14,845 bases of DNA, taken from assembly GCA_024276595.1 (NCBI GenBank), contig JAJRWW010000152.1:1-14845 (forward strand). Reading direction: 5' to 3'. The notes beneath the pieces were generated by a model. It saw only the letters and a program-made list of their open reading frames with translations, ran no database searches and was not told the origin of the DNA. Shown piece by piece: positions 1 to 6,864 of this stretch; position 1 is the stretch's first letter, and the number at the start of each line of letters is the position of its first letter. The position numbers and the translations under genes are program-made. The DNA is from Myxococcota bacterium (lineage in GTDB: Bacteria; Myxococcota_A; Polyangia; HGW-17; JAJRWW01).

Positions 1-27
1 AAGGGGTCGCAGGGGGCCAGCGGAGCC

Positions 28-61
28 GGTGCCCCCGGCGGGGGCACTACAGCACCCTGTA
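28..61. terminator. Two adjacent hairpins, possible terminator of an upstream gene
   Basis: GTGCCCCC (29-36), loop GGC, GGGGGCAC (40-47) is a perfect 8-bp stem. It is followed at once by TACAG (48-52), loop CACC, CTGTA (57-61). Neither hairpin is followed by a T-run, so an intrinsic terminator is not proven. The pair could instead be a structured mRNA end, a Rho-related site or an RNA processing element. Confidence 0.3.
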
Positions 62-135
62 TAGCCCCTTGGGCGGGCCAGGTCCAGGGGGGCGAGACCC
101 CAGAATCCGTCGCCCCCAACGCCCCTCCCTCATAT

Positions 136-164
136 TTGAGCCACTGGTCGAATGTCAATACGAT
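136..164 (+). promoter_or_regulatory. Candidate sigma70-type promoter for the CRP/FNR regulator
   Basis: TTGAGC (136-141) and TACGAT (159-164) are separated by 17 nt, each matching 4 of 6 consensus bases, in the only AT-rich patch of the leader. Transcription would start near 171, giving a leader of about 170 nt before the ATG at 340. An inverted repeat ACGAT-N7-ATCGT (160-176) overlaps the -10 element and could be an operator. This is prediction by eye only. Confidence 0.3.
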
Positions 165-339
165 TTGGTTTATCGTGTGGTCATTGGCCTGGAGGTCCGG
201 ATCTTGGGTCAATGGCCGTTGGCCAGCCACCAACGGCGGAAGGCACCTGGCTCCTGGCTGTGCCAGGTCGGGGAACGTGGGGCGGTCTGCCGAGCGCACC
301 CTGCTCGTGAGGTCTCGTCCCACAGGAGGCAAGCACGAA

Positions 340-1005
340 ATGAGGGTCTCTTCTCACGAGCTGGCAGGCATACATCTGTTCGCCGGGCTGCCCGAGGAGG
401 CGCTGGCCTCAATTCAGGACAGCGCGACACTCAGCCGCTACTCCGACGGCCAGATCATCATGATGGAGGGTGAACACCAGGCCCCTGTATGCTTTGTCCA
501 CACGGGCCGGGTACGCATCTACCGCTCCTGCTCCGAGGGTCGGGAACAGACCATGCTCACCATCGGACCGGGAGAGTCGTTCTATCTTCCCTGCGCGTTC
601 GCAAGCTGCTCCGACGCGCCCGCCAGCGCGGTGGCCATCGGCCCCGTGGATGTCATCGCCGTCGAGCCTGCTGCCTTCCGAGAGACAACGGTGACCCATC
701 CCGTGCTGGCCACCGCCGTGCTAAACGATCTCTCGGACAAGCTGCGTCACGTTGTATGCCTGGCCCGGGACCTGAGCCTGAGAAGCGTTCGAGGCCGCCT
801 GGCCCAGTTCCTCATGGATGAGCACCAGCGCGAGCGTGAGGCACCGATCCGCTGGACCCAGGAGCAGATCGCCTCGTGCATCGGGTCGGTACGCGAGGTT
901 GTCGGACGCGTGCTCAGAGGGTTCATTCGCGAGGGGCTGATCAGCATGCAGCGCCAGCGCATCATCATCCTGGACACGGAGGGGCTGCGGCGTGAGCTAC
1001 TGTAG
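340..1005 (+). CDS. CRP/FNR-family transcriptional regulator
   Basis: A 221-residue protein with the usual length and order of this family: an N-terminal cyclic-nucleotide-binding-like beta-barrel (about 10-120), a dimerisation helix (about 125-165) and a C-terminal winged helix-turn-helix (about 170-215). The ATG at 340 is preceded by AGGAGG at 324-329 with 10-nt spacing; an in-frame extension to 136 has no such support. The recognition helix carries R185-E186-x3-R190, the spacing of the CRP residues that read TGTGA half-sites, rather than the FNR-type E-x2-SR. There is no N-terminal Cys cluster, so it is not a canonical [4Fe-4S] FNR. It has scattered Cys at 51, 64, 85, 90, 140 and 180. Its effector is unknown; haem, a nucleotide or a redox signal are possible. 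It lies immediately upstream of the respiratory operon in the same direction and probably controls it. Family assignment is firm, role inferred. Confidence 0.9.
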   Translation: MRVSSHELAGIHLFAGLPEEALASIQDSATLSRYSDGQIIMMEGEHQAPVCFVHTGRVRIYRSCSEGREQTMLTIGPGESFYLPCAFASCSDAPASAVAIGPVDVIAVEPAAFRETTVTHPVLATAVLNDLSDKLRHVVCLARDLSLRSVRGRLAQFLMDEHQREREAPIRWTQEQIASCIGSVREVVGRVLRGFIREGLISMQRQRIIILDTEGLRRELL

Positions 1006-1069
1006 GGCACGACCAATGCCGAATCGGCAGGTCACATTGCCTTCGGCGCTGAAACCAGTGTTTTTTCAG

Positions 1070-1112
1070 TGGGACCTGGGTCACATTCAGGCAGCCATGG
1101 AGGCGGTAGGGT
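1070..1112 (+). promoter_or_regulatory. Candidate CRP-type operator and promoter of the respiratory operon
   Basis: TGGGA-CCTGGG-TCACA (1070-1085) matches the CRP/FNR-superfamily palindrome TGTGA-N6-TCACA at 9 of 10 core bases. Its half-site context GGTCACATT recurs as an exact direct repeat at 1030-1038 and 1079-1087. TAGGGT at 1107-1112 is a weak -10 candidate; a start near 1119 would put the operator centre at about -41.5, the class II activator position, but leaves a leader of only about 13 nt before the ATG at 1132. A CTGAAA-N9-TTTCAG inverted repeat lies just upstream (1049-1069). No good -35 is visible, as expected for an activator-dependent promoter. The regulator encoded just upstream has CRP-like base-reading residues. 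Inference by eye. Confidence 0.4.
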
Positions 1113-1131
1113 TCTTCTCGGAGTCGTTGCC

Positions 1132-1356
1132 ATGCAGAGACCTGGCGAACAGCAATGGAGCTTGCCCAGCATCGACCTGGCCCGGTGCCAGGGGCATGGT
1201 CGGTGTGTGGAGCATTGCCCCACCGGGGCGGTGATCCTGCAGGACGGTCGCCCGTTCTTCATCCACCCTGAGCTGTGTGCCTACTGCGGGATCTGCGAGG
1301 ATCTCTGCCCGGAGGGGGCCATCGCGCTGTCTTACGTGATCGGGGGCCCCAAATGA
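1132..1356 (+). CDS. Small ferredoxin with two Fe-S motifs
   Basis: A 74-residue acidic-to-neutral ferredoxin with two bacterial-type motifs. The first is C19-x2-H22-G-x-C25-x3-C29-P and the second a full C49-x2-C52-x2-C55-x3-C59-P. In the first motif the second cysteine is replaced by histidine, a substitution seen in [3Fe-4S] ferredoxins, so the protein probably carries one [4Fe-4S] cluster and one [3Fe-4S] or His-ligated cluster. The ATG at 1132 has GGAG at 1120-1123 (8-nt spacing); the earlier in-frame GTG at 1069 has no ribosome binding site and would add a non-conserved tail. It lacks a signal sequence and is cytoplasmic. The stop codon overlaps the ATG of the next gene (ATGA), so it most likely passes electrons to or from that flavoprotein. 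Confidence 0.85.
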   Translation: MQRPGEQQWSLPSIDLARCQGHGRCVEHCPTGAVILQDGRPFFIHPELCAYCGICEDLCPEGAIALSYVIGGPK

Positions 1357-3287
1357 GCGATGATCGGGGCGCATTTCCCGATGCTGTGAGCGGCGAGCTC
1401 CAGGTGGAGATCCCGGACCTAGACTACTGGAAGCGGCTCATCAACTGCCAAGACGCCTGTCCAGTTCACACGGACTCGCGCGGGTACGTGCGCGCCATCG
1501 CCGAAGGTCAGGACGAGCTGTCGTACTTGATCGCCCGCGGGCCGAACCCGCTGGCGTCCATCTGCGGGCGGGTCTGCGGAGCGCCCTGCGAGGATGCCTG
1601 TCGCCGCGGCGACATCGACCAGCCCATCTCGATCCGTGCGCTGAAGCGCTTCGTGTGCGACCAGTTTGGCCCAGAAGCGCGTGAGCAAGGCGGCCGAGGG
1701 CTCATTGAGGTCTTGAAGGACGCCGCGGGCCGGCTACCGGAGCGCCCCAACCAGGACGTGGACGAGCTGCTGCAGCTTCTCCGGGCCACCCTAAAGGAGA
1801 GGGTCGTTCCGGTTGAGGGCAGGTCCGTTGGGATCATCGGCAGCGGGCCCGCGGGCCTGGCGGCGGCCCACGACCTGCTCTTGCTGGGCTTCGACGTAAC
1901 GCTCTACGAGGCCGAGGACGTCCTGGGCGGCATGCTCGCCGTGGGCATCCCCGAGTACCGCCTGCCGCGGGATCTGATCCAGGCTGAGATCCAGGTCATC
2001 GAGGAGCTGGGCGCCCGAGCCGAGACCGGCTGTGAGGTGGGCCGGGACGTGACCCTGCCTGAGCTGCGGGAGCGGCATGATGCGGTGGTTATCGCCGTGG
2101 GGCTCAGGCGCTCCCGAAAGCTGGACCTGCCAGGGGCCGACGCGGACGGTGTGCTGGGGGGAGTTGAGTATCTACGGGACGCCTCCCTGGGCAAGCCGCC
2201 AAACCTGGGCCAGCGTGTCGTGGTCATTGGCGGCGGCAACGTCGCCTACGACGTGGGGCGTACGGCGCTACGGCAGATAGCCTCGGACGCGGCGCGGACC
2301 GCCCTTCGGGACAGCGGCGTCACGGCGGTTCACCTCTGTTCGCTGGAGAGCCTGGAGGAGATGCCGGCGGACGACGTGGAGATCCTCGAAGGCGACGAGG
2401 AGGGTGTTCGACGCGAGAACGGTTGGGCTCCCATGGAGATCCTGGCGAGCGACGAGGGGCGCGTGACCGGGGTGCGCTTCAAGCGGTGCCTTCGCGTCTA
2501 CGACGAGGAGCACCGCTTCAGCCCGATGTTTGACGACGACGTGCAGCAGATCATCGAGTGCGACACGGTGCTGCTGTCCATCGGGCAGGCGGTGGACCTG
2601 GCCTTCGTGGACTCCGAGCGGGACGGGTTGGCGTTGACGGGTCGCGGCAGCCTCGAGTGCGATGCCCACAGTGGGCGCACTGCGCACGACGACGTGTTCG
2701 TGGCCGGCGATCTGGCCCGCGGGCCGGGGCTCATCATCCACGCCATCGCTTCGGGCAAGGCCGTCGCGCGGGCGATCTATGAGTCGACGACCGGGCGTGC
2801 CCTGCGGTTCGACGCGACCACGATGCATCTTGCGCTGCCCGAGTACCAGCGCGAGAAGGGCTACGAGGGCCGTCCGAGGCAGGCCATCCCGGTGGCGTCG
2901 CCGGAGGATCGACTGCGCTCTCGCCGGGCGCAGGTGGAGGTGGGCTACGACGAGCCCCTGGCTCGCTGTGAGGCCGGCCGCTGCCTCGACTGCGGCGTGA
3001 ACACCATCTTCGACGGCGAGAAGTGCATCCTGTGCGGCGGTTGCGTGGACGTGTGTCCCGAGCTGTGTCTGCGTATCGTGTCCGTGGACCGGCTGGTCCG
3101 GGAGGGCAGGGTGTCTGAGGTGCTGGATCGCCTCCTGGAGGACACCGCCCCCAAGGACGCGTCGGCCATTCTCAAGGACGAGACCCGCTGCATTCGCTGC
3201 GCCCTCTGCGCCGAGCGCTGCCCTACGGGCGCCATCACCATGGAGCGGATGTTCTTCACGGAGGTTCCCTCATGTCAGAACGACTGA
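1353..3287 (+). CDS. GltD-like FAD/NAD(P)-dependent Fe-S oxidoreductase
   Basis: A 644-residue cytoplasmic protein of the glutamate synthase small subunit/dihydropyrimidine dehydrogenase type. Domains in order: an N-terminal Fe-S domain with C32-x3-C36-P and C71-x3-C75-x3-C79-x3-C83; an FAD-binding Rossmann fold with GSGPAG at 163-168; an NAD(P)-binding Rossmann fold with GGGNVAYD at 293-300; the FAD-closing AGDLARGPG segment at 451-459; then a Cys-rich C-terminal region (C539, C544, C547) with two ferredoxin motifs, C558-x2-C561-x2-C564-x3-C568 and C613-x2-C616-x2-C619-x3-C623-P. It should move electrons between NAD(P)H, FAD and several Fe-S clusters. The ATG at 1353 overlaps the ferredoxin stop, and the 3' end overlaps the Rieske gene by 16 nt. 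No glutamate synthase large subunit is nearby, so glutamate synthesis is unlikely; a role in delivering or taking electrons at the Rieske/cytochrome b complex is inferred from gene order. Confidence 0.88.
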   Translation: MSDDRGAFPDAVSGELQVEIPDLDYWKRLINCQDACPVHTDSRGYVRAIAEGQDELSYLIARGPNPLASICGRVCGAPCEDACRRGDIDQPISIRALKRFVCDQFGPEAREQGGRGLIEVLKDAAGRLPERPNQDVDELLQLLRATLKERVVPVEGRSVGIIGSGPAGLAAAHDLLLLGFDVTLYEAEDVLGGMLAVGIPEYRLPRDLIQAEIQVIEELGARAETGCEVGRDVTLPELRERHDAVVIAVGLRRSRKLDLPGADADGVLGGVEYLRDASLGKPPNLGQRVVVIGGGNVAYDVGRTALRQIASDAARTALRDSGVTAVHLCSLESLEEMPADDVEILEGDEEGVRRENGWAPMEILASDEGRVTGVRFKRCLRVYDEEHRFSPMFDDDVQQIIECDTVLLSIGQAVDLAFVDSERDGLALTGRGSLECDAHSGRTAHDDVFVAGDLARGPGLIIHAIASGKAVARAIYESTTGRALRFDATTMHLALPEYQREKGYEGRPRQAIPVASPEDRLRSRRAQVEVGYDEPLARCEAGRCLDCGVNTIFDGEKCILCGGCVDVCPELCLRIVSVDRLVREGRVSEVLDRLLEDTAPKDASAILKDETRCIRCALCAERCPTGAITMERMFFTEVPSCQND

Positions 3288-3739
3288 AGCCCGATCCTGT
3301 GCCCCGGCGGAGCTTCCTGAGCATCGCTGGCCTGGGTACCCTGGCCCTTGCTGGCGTTGGCGCCCTGGCTGGGATGGTGCGGTTGCTCAAGCCCTATGTC
3401 TATCCTGAGCCCATGGCCAGGTTTCGCCTCGGGCGGCCCGATGAGTTCCCGCCCGGGACGGTCAAGGTGGTCCCTGAGCGCAGCATCTACGTGATCTCCG
3501 AGCCCGAGGGAGTGGCGGTGATCTCTCTGGTGTGTACGCACCTGGGCTGTATAGTCGCGCCGGCCGACAAGGGCTTCGACTGTCCGTGTCATGGCTCGCG
3601 CTTCGATCCCAAGGGCAGAGTGCTCCGGGGGCCCGCCCCCCGCGCGCTGCTCTGGTTGGAGGTCTCGCAGGCCGCCGACGGCAGCCTGATGGTGGACGCG
3701 AACCGCGAAGTCAAGCCCAACACCTGGTATCGGGGGTGA
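3272..3739 (+). CDS. Rieske [2Fe-2S] protein of a bc/b6f-type complex
   Basis: A 155-residue membrane-anchored Rieske subunit facing the outer side of the membrane. A twin-arginine R12-R13-SFL motif precedes a single hydrophobic segment (about 15-39), the uncleaved Tat-type anchor usual for Rieske proteins. Cluster ligands are C88, H90, C104 and H107, and C93 and C106 are placed to form the conserved disulphide (motifs CTHLGC and CPCHGS). It accepts one electron from quinol at the Qo site and passes it to a cytochrome c. The ATG at 3272 has GGAGG at 3260-3264 (7-nt spacing) and lies inside the 3' end of the flavoprotein gene. It is followed directly by cytochrome b and a multihaem cytochrome c, so it belongs to that complex. 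Confidence 0.95.
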   Translation: MSERLKPDPVPRRSFLSIAGLGTLALAGVGALAGMVRLLKPYVYPEPMARFRLGRPDEFPPGTVKVVPERSIYVISEPEGVAVISLVCTHLGCIVAPADKGFDCPCHGSRFDPKGRVLRGPAPRALLWLEVSQAADGSLMVDANREVKPNTWYRG

Positions 3740-3747
3740 CAGAGCCC

Positions 3748-5295
3748 ATGGGACAGCCTGAGCAGACCACCTTCTGGCAGAACCTGAAGCGGCTCCCGTG
3801 GACCTTCTGGGGGTCGCTGGTGCGCCACGGCAAGCCGGACACGGATCGAGCGCGGTCCCAGACCGTGTTCAGCAACTTGTTTCTGCACCTGCACCCCACG
3901 CGCACCCACATCCGGTCGTTGCGCTTTTCGGCCACCATGGCGCTGGGGGTCTTCACCCTGTCGCTGTTCGTCATCATCGTGGTGACCGGCGTCCTGCTGA
4001 TGTTTTACTACAAGCCGTCGGTGGAGACGGCCTACAACAGCGTCAAGGACATCCACTACGTGGTGCCCCTCGGTCGCATCATGCGCAACGTGCATCGCTG
4101 GGCGGCGCACCTGATGGTGGTGGCCGTGCTGCTGCACATGGCGCGGGTGTTCTACTCTGCCGCCTACAAGCAACCCCGGGAGCTCAACTGGCTGCTCGGC
4201 ATCGGGCTCCTGGTGACCACGCTGGCGTTGTCGTTCACGGGATACCTGCTGCCCTGGGATCAGCTCGCCTACTGGGCCGTGACCATCGGCGCGAACATTG
4301 CCGGCTCGGCTCGCGAGCTCACCGACGCCTTTGGCATCACACAGTCCGTGGACCCGGGTGGGTTCACGCGCGAGGTCATGCTGGGATCCCGGGGCGTGGG
4401 CGGCGAGGCGCTGATCCGGTTTTACGCCCTGCACGTGATGGTGCTACCCATCTTCATGGCCCTGCTGCTAGGTGTCCATTTCTGGCGCGTTCGCAAGGAC
4501 GGCGGTTTGGCTCGCCCTGACGCCGACGTCACGCACGCCGGCAAGGGTGCGGCGCCCAAGGGCTCCCCCGCGGTGAAGCCCGAGCAGGCCCCCACCAAGA
4601 CCTACGGGCTGATGTGCGTGGTTCGCGACAGGAAACCAGCCACCAACCTGGATCCCGCCGACACCGTGCCGAGCTGGCCGTACCTCATGCGGGCAGAGGT
4701 GCTCATCTTCGTGGCTTCCCTGGTGGTCTGCATGGTCCTGGGGCTGCTTTTCGACGCGCCCCTCAAGGAGGCGGCCAACGCCGCCATTCCAGAGAACCCT
4801 GCCAAGGCGCCCTGGTACTTCCTGGGGCTGCAGGAGCTGGTGAGCTACTCCGCCTTCATGGGTGGCATGGTCATCCCTGGCGTGGCGTTGTTGGGTCTGG
4901 CGCTGATCCCCTACCTGGACCGGGAGAAGGAGCCGGCGGGCGTGTACTTCAGCGGCGCTCGAGGCAAGCGCATTGCGGGCTACAGCCTCGTCTTCGGGGT
5001 GGTCATGGCGACGCTCGCGGTGGCGATTCCAGTGAGCTACGGCTGGCTCCGAAACTGGGTGCCGGACATCAACCAGATCTGGATCATCCTGGTGAACCCC
5101 GGGACGCTGTTGACTCTGGCCTACATGGCCTGGTCCCTTGCGGTGCTCCGGACCACCAGGTCCACGCGCATGGCGGCCATCGCCATCTTCACCTGCTTCC
5201 TGGCGGGCTTCTTCGTCCTCACCTACGTGGGGTCGGAGCTCCGGGGACCCAACTGGGACTTCTACTGGAGCAAGTCTGCCTGGCCGACGCACTGA
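3748..5295 (+). CDS. Fused cytochrome b (b6 plus subunit IV type)
   Basis: A 515-residue integral membrane protein holding both halves of cytochrome b: a b6-like part (about 40-250) and a subunit-IV-like part (about 305-500), joined by a hydrophilic linker. Haem b ligands are H116 and H130 in one helix and H229 and H244 in another; the 14- and 15-residue spacings are those of cytochrome b6 rather than mitochondrial b. The SFTGYLLPWDQ stretch is also b6-like. The Qo-site PEWY motif reads A354-P355-W356-Y357, lacking the glutamate. By eye, the cysteine that binds haem ci in chloroplast b6 corresponds to A65, so covalent haem ci is not expected. The chosen ATG at 3748 is preceded by GGGGGTGA at 3732-3739, which contains the Rieske stop; a GTG at 3736 is an alternative. 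It should oxidise quinol with the adjacent Rieske subunit. Confidence 0.94.
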   Translation: MGQPEQTTFWQNLKRLPWTFWGSLVRHGKPDTDRARSQTVFSNLFLHLHPTRTHIRSLRFSATMALGVFTLSLFVIIVVTGVLLMFYYKPSVETAYNSVKDIHYVVPLGRIMRNVHRWAAHLMVVAVLLHMARVFYSAAYKQPRELNWLLGIGLLVTTLALSFTGYLLPWDQLAYWAVTIGANIAGSARELTDAFGITQSVDPGGFTREVMLGSRGVGGEALIRFYALHVMVLPIFMALLLGVHFWRVRKDGGLARPDADVTHAGKGAAPKGSPAVKPEQAPTKTYGLMCVVRDRKPATNLDPADTVPSWPYLMRAEVLIFVASLVVCMVLGLLFDAPLKEAANAAIPENPAKAPWYFLGLQELVSYSAFMGGMVIPGVALLGLALIPYLDREKEPAGVYFSGARGKRIAGYSLVFGVVMATLAVAIPVSYGWLRNWVPDINQIWIILVNPGTLLTLAYMAWSLAVLRTTRSTRMAAIAIFTCFLAGFFVLTYVGSELRGPNWDFYWSKSAWPTH

Positions 5296-5304
5296 GGGAC
5301 CGAC

Positions 5305-6864
5305 ATGGCGCAAAGCGAAAAGAGCAGCCACGCACAGCGTGTTCGTGATCAGGTCCAACTGGAGGCCAGGTCCAGGGATCACCGGCTCCAGGTGGGACTG
5401 GTGCTCACCGGTGTCCTGCTGCTGGCCGTCTTCCTGTGGACCGGCCTCAAGGAGAACGTGTACACCGACTGGCGCCGCTACCAGCTCGAGTACCGCGACA
5501 TCCTCGAGAAGAAGGCCAAGACAAAGCTCGGGCGGAAGCTGCACCAGGACTTCGACATCCGGATCCGGCAGGTCGTGATCCCCGAGCTCGGCGTGGTGGA
5601 TCGCTGCGTGTCTTGTCACAACGGCATCACCGATCCTCGCATGACTGACGTGAAGAGCCCACACAAGGTCCACCCGGGCCCGTATCTGAATCAGCACGAG
5701 GTCGGCAAGTTCGGCTGCACCATCTGCCACCGGGGTCAGGGGCGCGCGCTCGTCTTCTCCGAGGCGAAGGCCGTGGGCCACCACTGGCCCCACCCCATGC
5801 TCCCCGGGGGCCTGACGCAGTCCTCCTGTGGGCTATGCCACAGCCCCGCCGAGGTGCGCAGCGCTGGCGGTGAGAAGTACGCCCGGGGCCACCGGCTCTT
5901 TGGCGAGCTTGGCTGCGTCTCCTGCCACAAGCTCTACGGACGAGGGGGGAGCCTCGGCCCGGAGCTGACGCGCGAAGGCTGGAAGGCGCCGCAAGAGGTG
6001 TCGATGAAGAATGTGCGCGGTGACAAGACCCTCGCCCGGTGGATCTACGAGCACTTTCAGGACCCGCAGCGCATCGTCCCCGGCAGCCTGATGCCACCGC
6101 CCCGCCTCGCGGCCGGGCAGCTCGAGGCCTTGACCATCTACACCCTGTCGCTTCAGCGCCGGGACCTGCCCTCCAAGTACCTTTCTCCGGGCAAGTACCT
6201 GGAGCTGCACCGCCTGAGAAACCCGCCAGAGATGACGGGCAAGCAGCTTGTGGCGCGTTACTGTGGCACGTGCCACGACACCGGAAGCTACGGTCGCTAC
6301 GACGCCTTCTACCAGCGGTTCATCCCCGCCATCCGTGGGCCATCCTTTGTGCAGCTCGTGACCCCGGAGTACCTGGACGCCGCCATCCGGCGCGGCAGAC
6401 CGGGGACACCCATGGCGGCATGGGCAGGCGGGCTGAAAGACAACGAGCTGGTCAAGATCCGGAGCTACCTGCTCGGACGCAAGGTAGAGCCGGGTGTTCG
6501 CCTCCCGCCGAAGATCGTCGCCCAGGCCAAGGATCCCGGCCTCGTGATCCACGGTGATGTTGCCCAGGGAGCTGCGATCTTCGCAAGGCAATGCGCTAGC
6601 TGTCACGGCCCGCGAGGCGAGGGGCGCCTCGGCCCTGCGCTGGCGAACCGGGTCTTCCAGGGCAGCGCGACGGACGGCTTTTTGTACGCGACGATCGCCT
6701 ATGGTCGTGCGGACACGGCCATGCCCGCCTTCCTGGGCACACACCAGGGGAGCTACCGTCCTTCCCAGATCCAGGCCCTGGTGGCCTTCGTGCGCTCCCT
6801 TGGGGGCGGCGTTCGTCCCAGGGCGAAGGTGGCATCCGGCTCTGCCAACAGGAGGACCCCGTGA
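5305..6864 (+). CDS. Membrane-anchored hexahaem cytochrome c
   Basis: A 519-residue protein with one N-terminal membrane helix (about 29-46) and six CxxCH haem-attachment sites starting at residues 101, 138, 175, 204, 320 and 430. The first three are close together and form a compact trihaem part with many histidines (for example H120, H123, H131, H159, H160, H163). The last three lie in separate class-I-like domains with candidate Met ligands at M263, M370 and M473. It should sit on the outer membrane face and carry electrons from the Rieske protein to the downstream molybdoenzyme, replacing cytochrome c1/f. The ATG at 5305 has GAGGG at 5294-5298. The gene ends in a GTGA overlap with the alpha-subunit gene, suggesting balanced expression of the cytochrome complex and the enzyme. 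I know no family name for this exact architecture. Confidence 0.92.
   Translation: MAQSEKSSHAQRVRDQVQLEARSRDHRLQVGLVLTGVLLLAVFLWTGLKENVYTDWRRYQLEYRDILEKKAKTKLGRKLHQDFDIRIRQVVIPELGVVDRCVSCHNGITDPRMTDVKSPHKVHPGPYLNQHEVGKFGCTICHRGQGRALVFSEAKAVGHHWPHPMLPGGLTQSSCGLCHSPAEVRSAGGEKYARGHRLFGELGCVSCHKLYGRGGSLGPELTREGWKAPQEVSMKNVRGDKTLARWIYEHFQDPQRIVPGSLMPPPRLAAGQLEALTIYTLSLQRRDLPSKYLSPGKYLELHRLRNPPEMTGKQLVARYCGTCHDTGSYGRYDAFYQRFIPAIRGPSFVQLVTPEYLDAAIRRGRPGTPMAAWAGGLKDNELVKIRSYLLGRKVEPGVRLPPKIVAQAKDPGLVIHGDVAQGAAIFARQCASCHGPRGEGRLGPALANRVFQGSATDGFLYATIAYGRADTAMPAFLGTHQGSYRPSQIQALVAFVRSLGGGVRPRAKVASGSANRRTP

Larger units (their letters stand above)
1..339. other. Non-coding leader upstream of the regulator gene
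   Basis: This stretch has no credible gene. The open frames crossing it, including an in-frame extension of the downstream regulator back to about 136, encode low-complexity R/G/P/S-rich peptides without family character and lack a good ribosome binding site. Its left edge (1-70) is strongly structured, with AAGGGG at 1-6 complementary to CCCCTT at 65-70 and enclosing two hairpins. A relatively AT-rich patch at about 131-176 holds the best promoter candidate. The rest (180-320) shows no clear signal beyond short GGCC-containing palindromes. The gene upstream of position 1 is outside the window, so part of this could be its 3' untranslated region. Confidence 0.6.

Noticed and set aside
136..339. 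In-frame N-terminal extension of the CRP/FNR regulator
   Set aside because: No family resemblance, no ribosome binding site at 136, while AGGAGG stands correctly before the ATG at 340.
1069..1131. Upstream GTG start for the ferredoxin
   Set aside because: No ribosome binding site, Gly/Ser/His-rich extension, and it would place the candidate operator inside the coding region.
1353..3287. Calling the flavoprotein a glutamate synthase small subunit (gltD)
   Set aside because: No large subunit nearby, extra C-terminal ferredoxin motifs, and tight coupling to Rieske/cytochrome b genes.
4468..5793. Long minus-strand open frame (441 codons) across cytochrome b and the cytochrome c gene
   Set aside because: Antisense shadow typical of high-GC genes; the protein is low-complexity and the plus-strand genes there have clear motifs.
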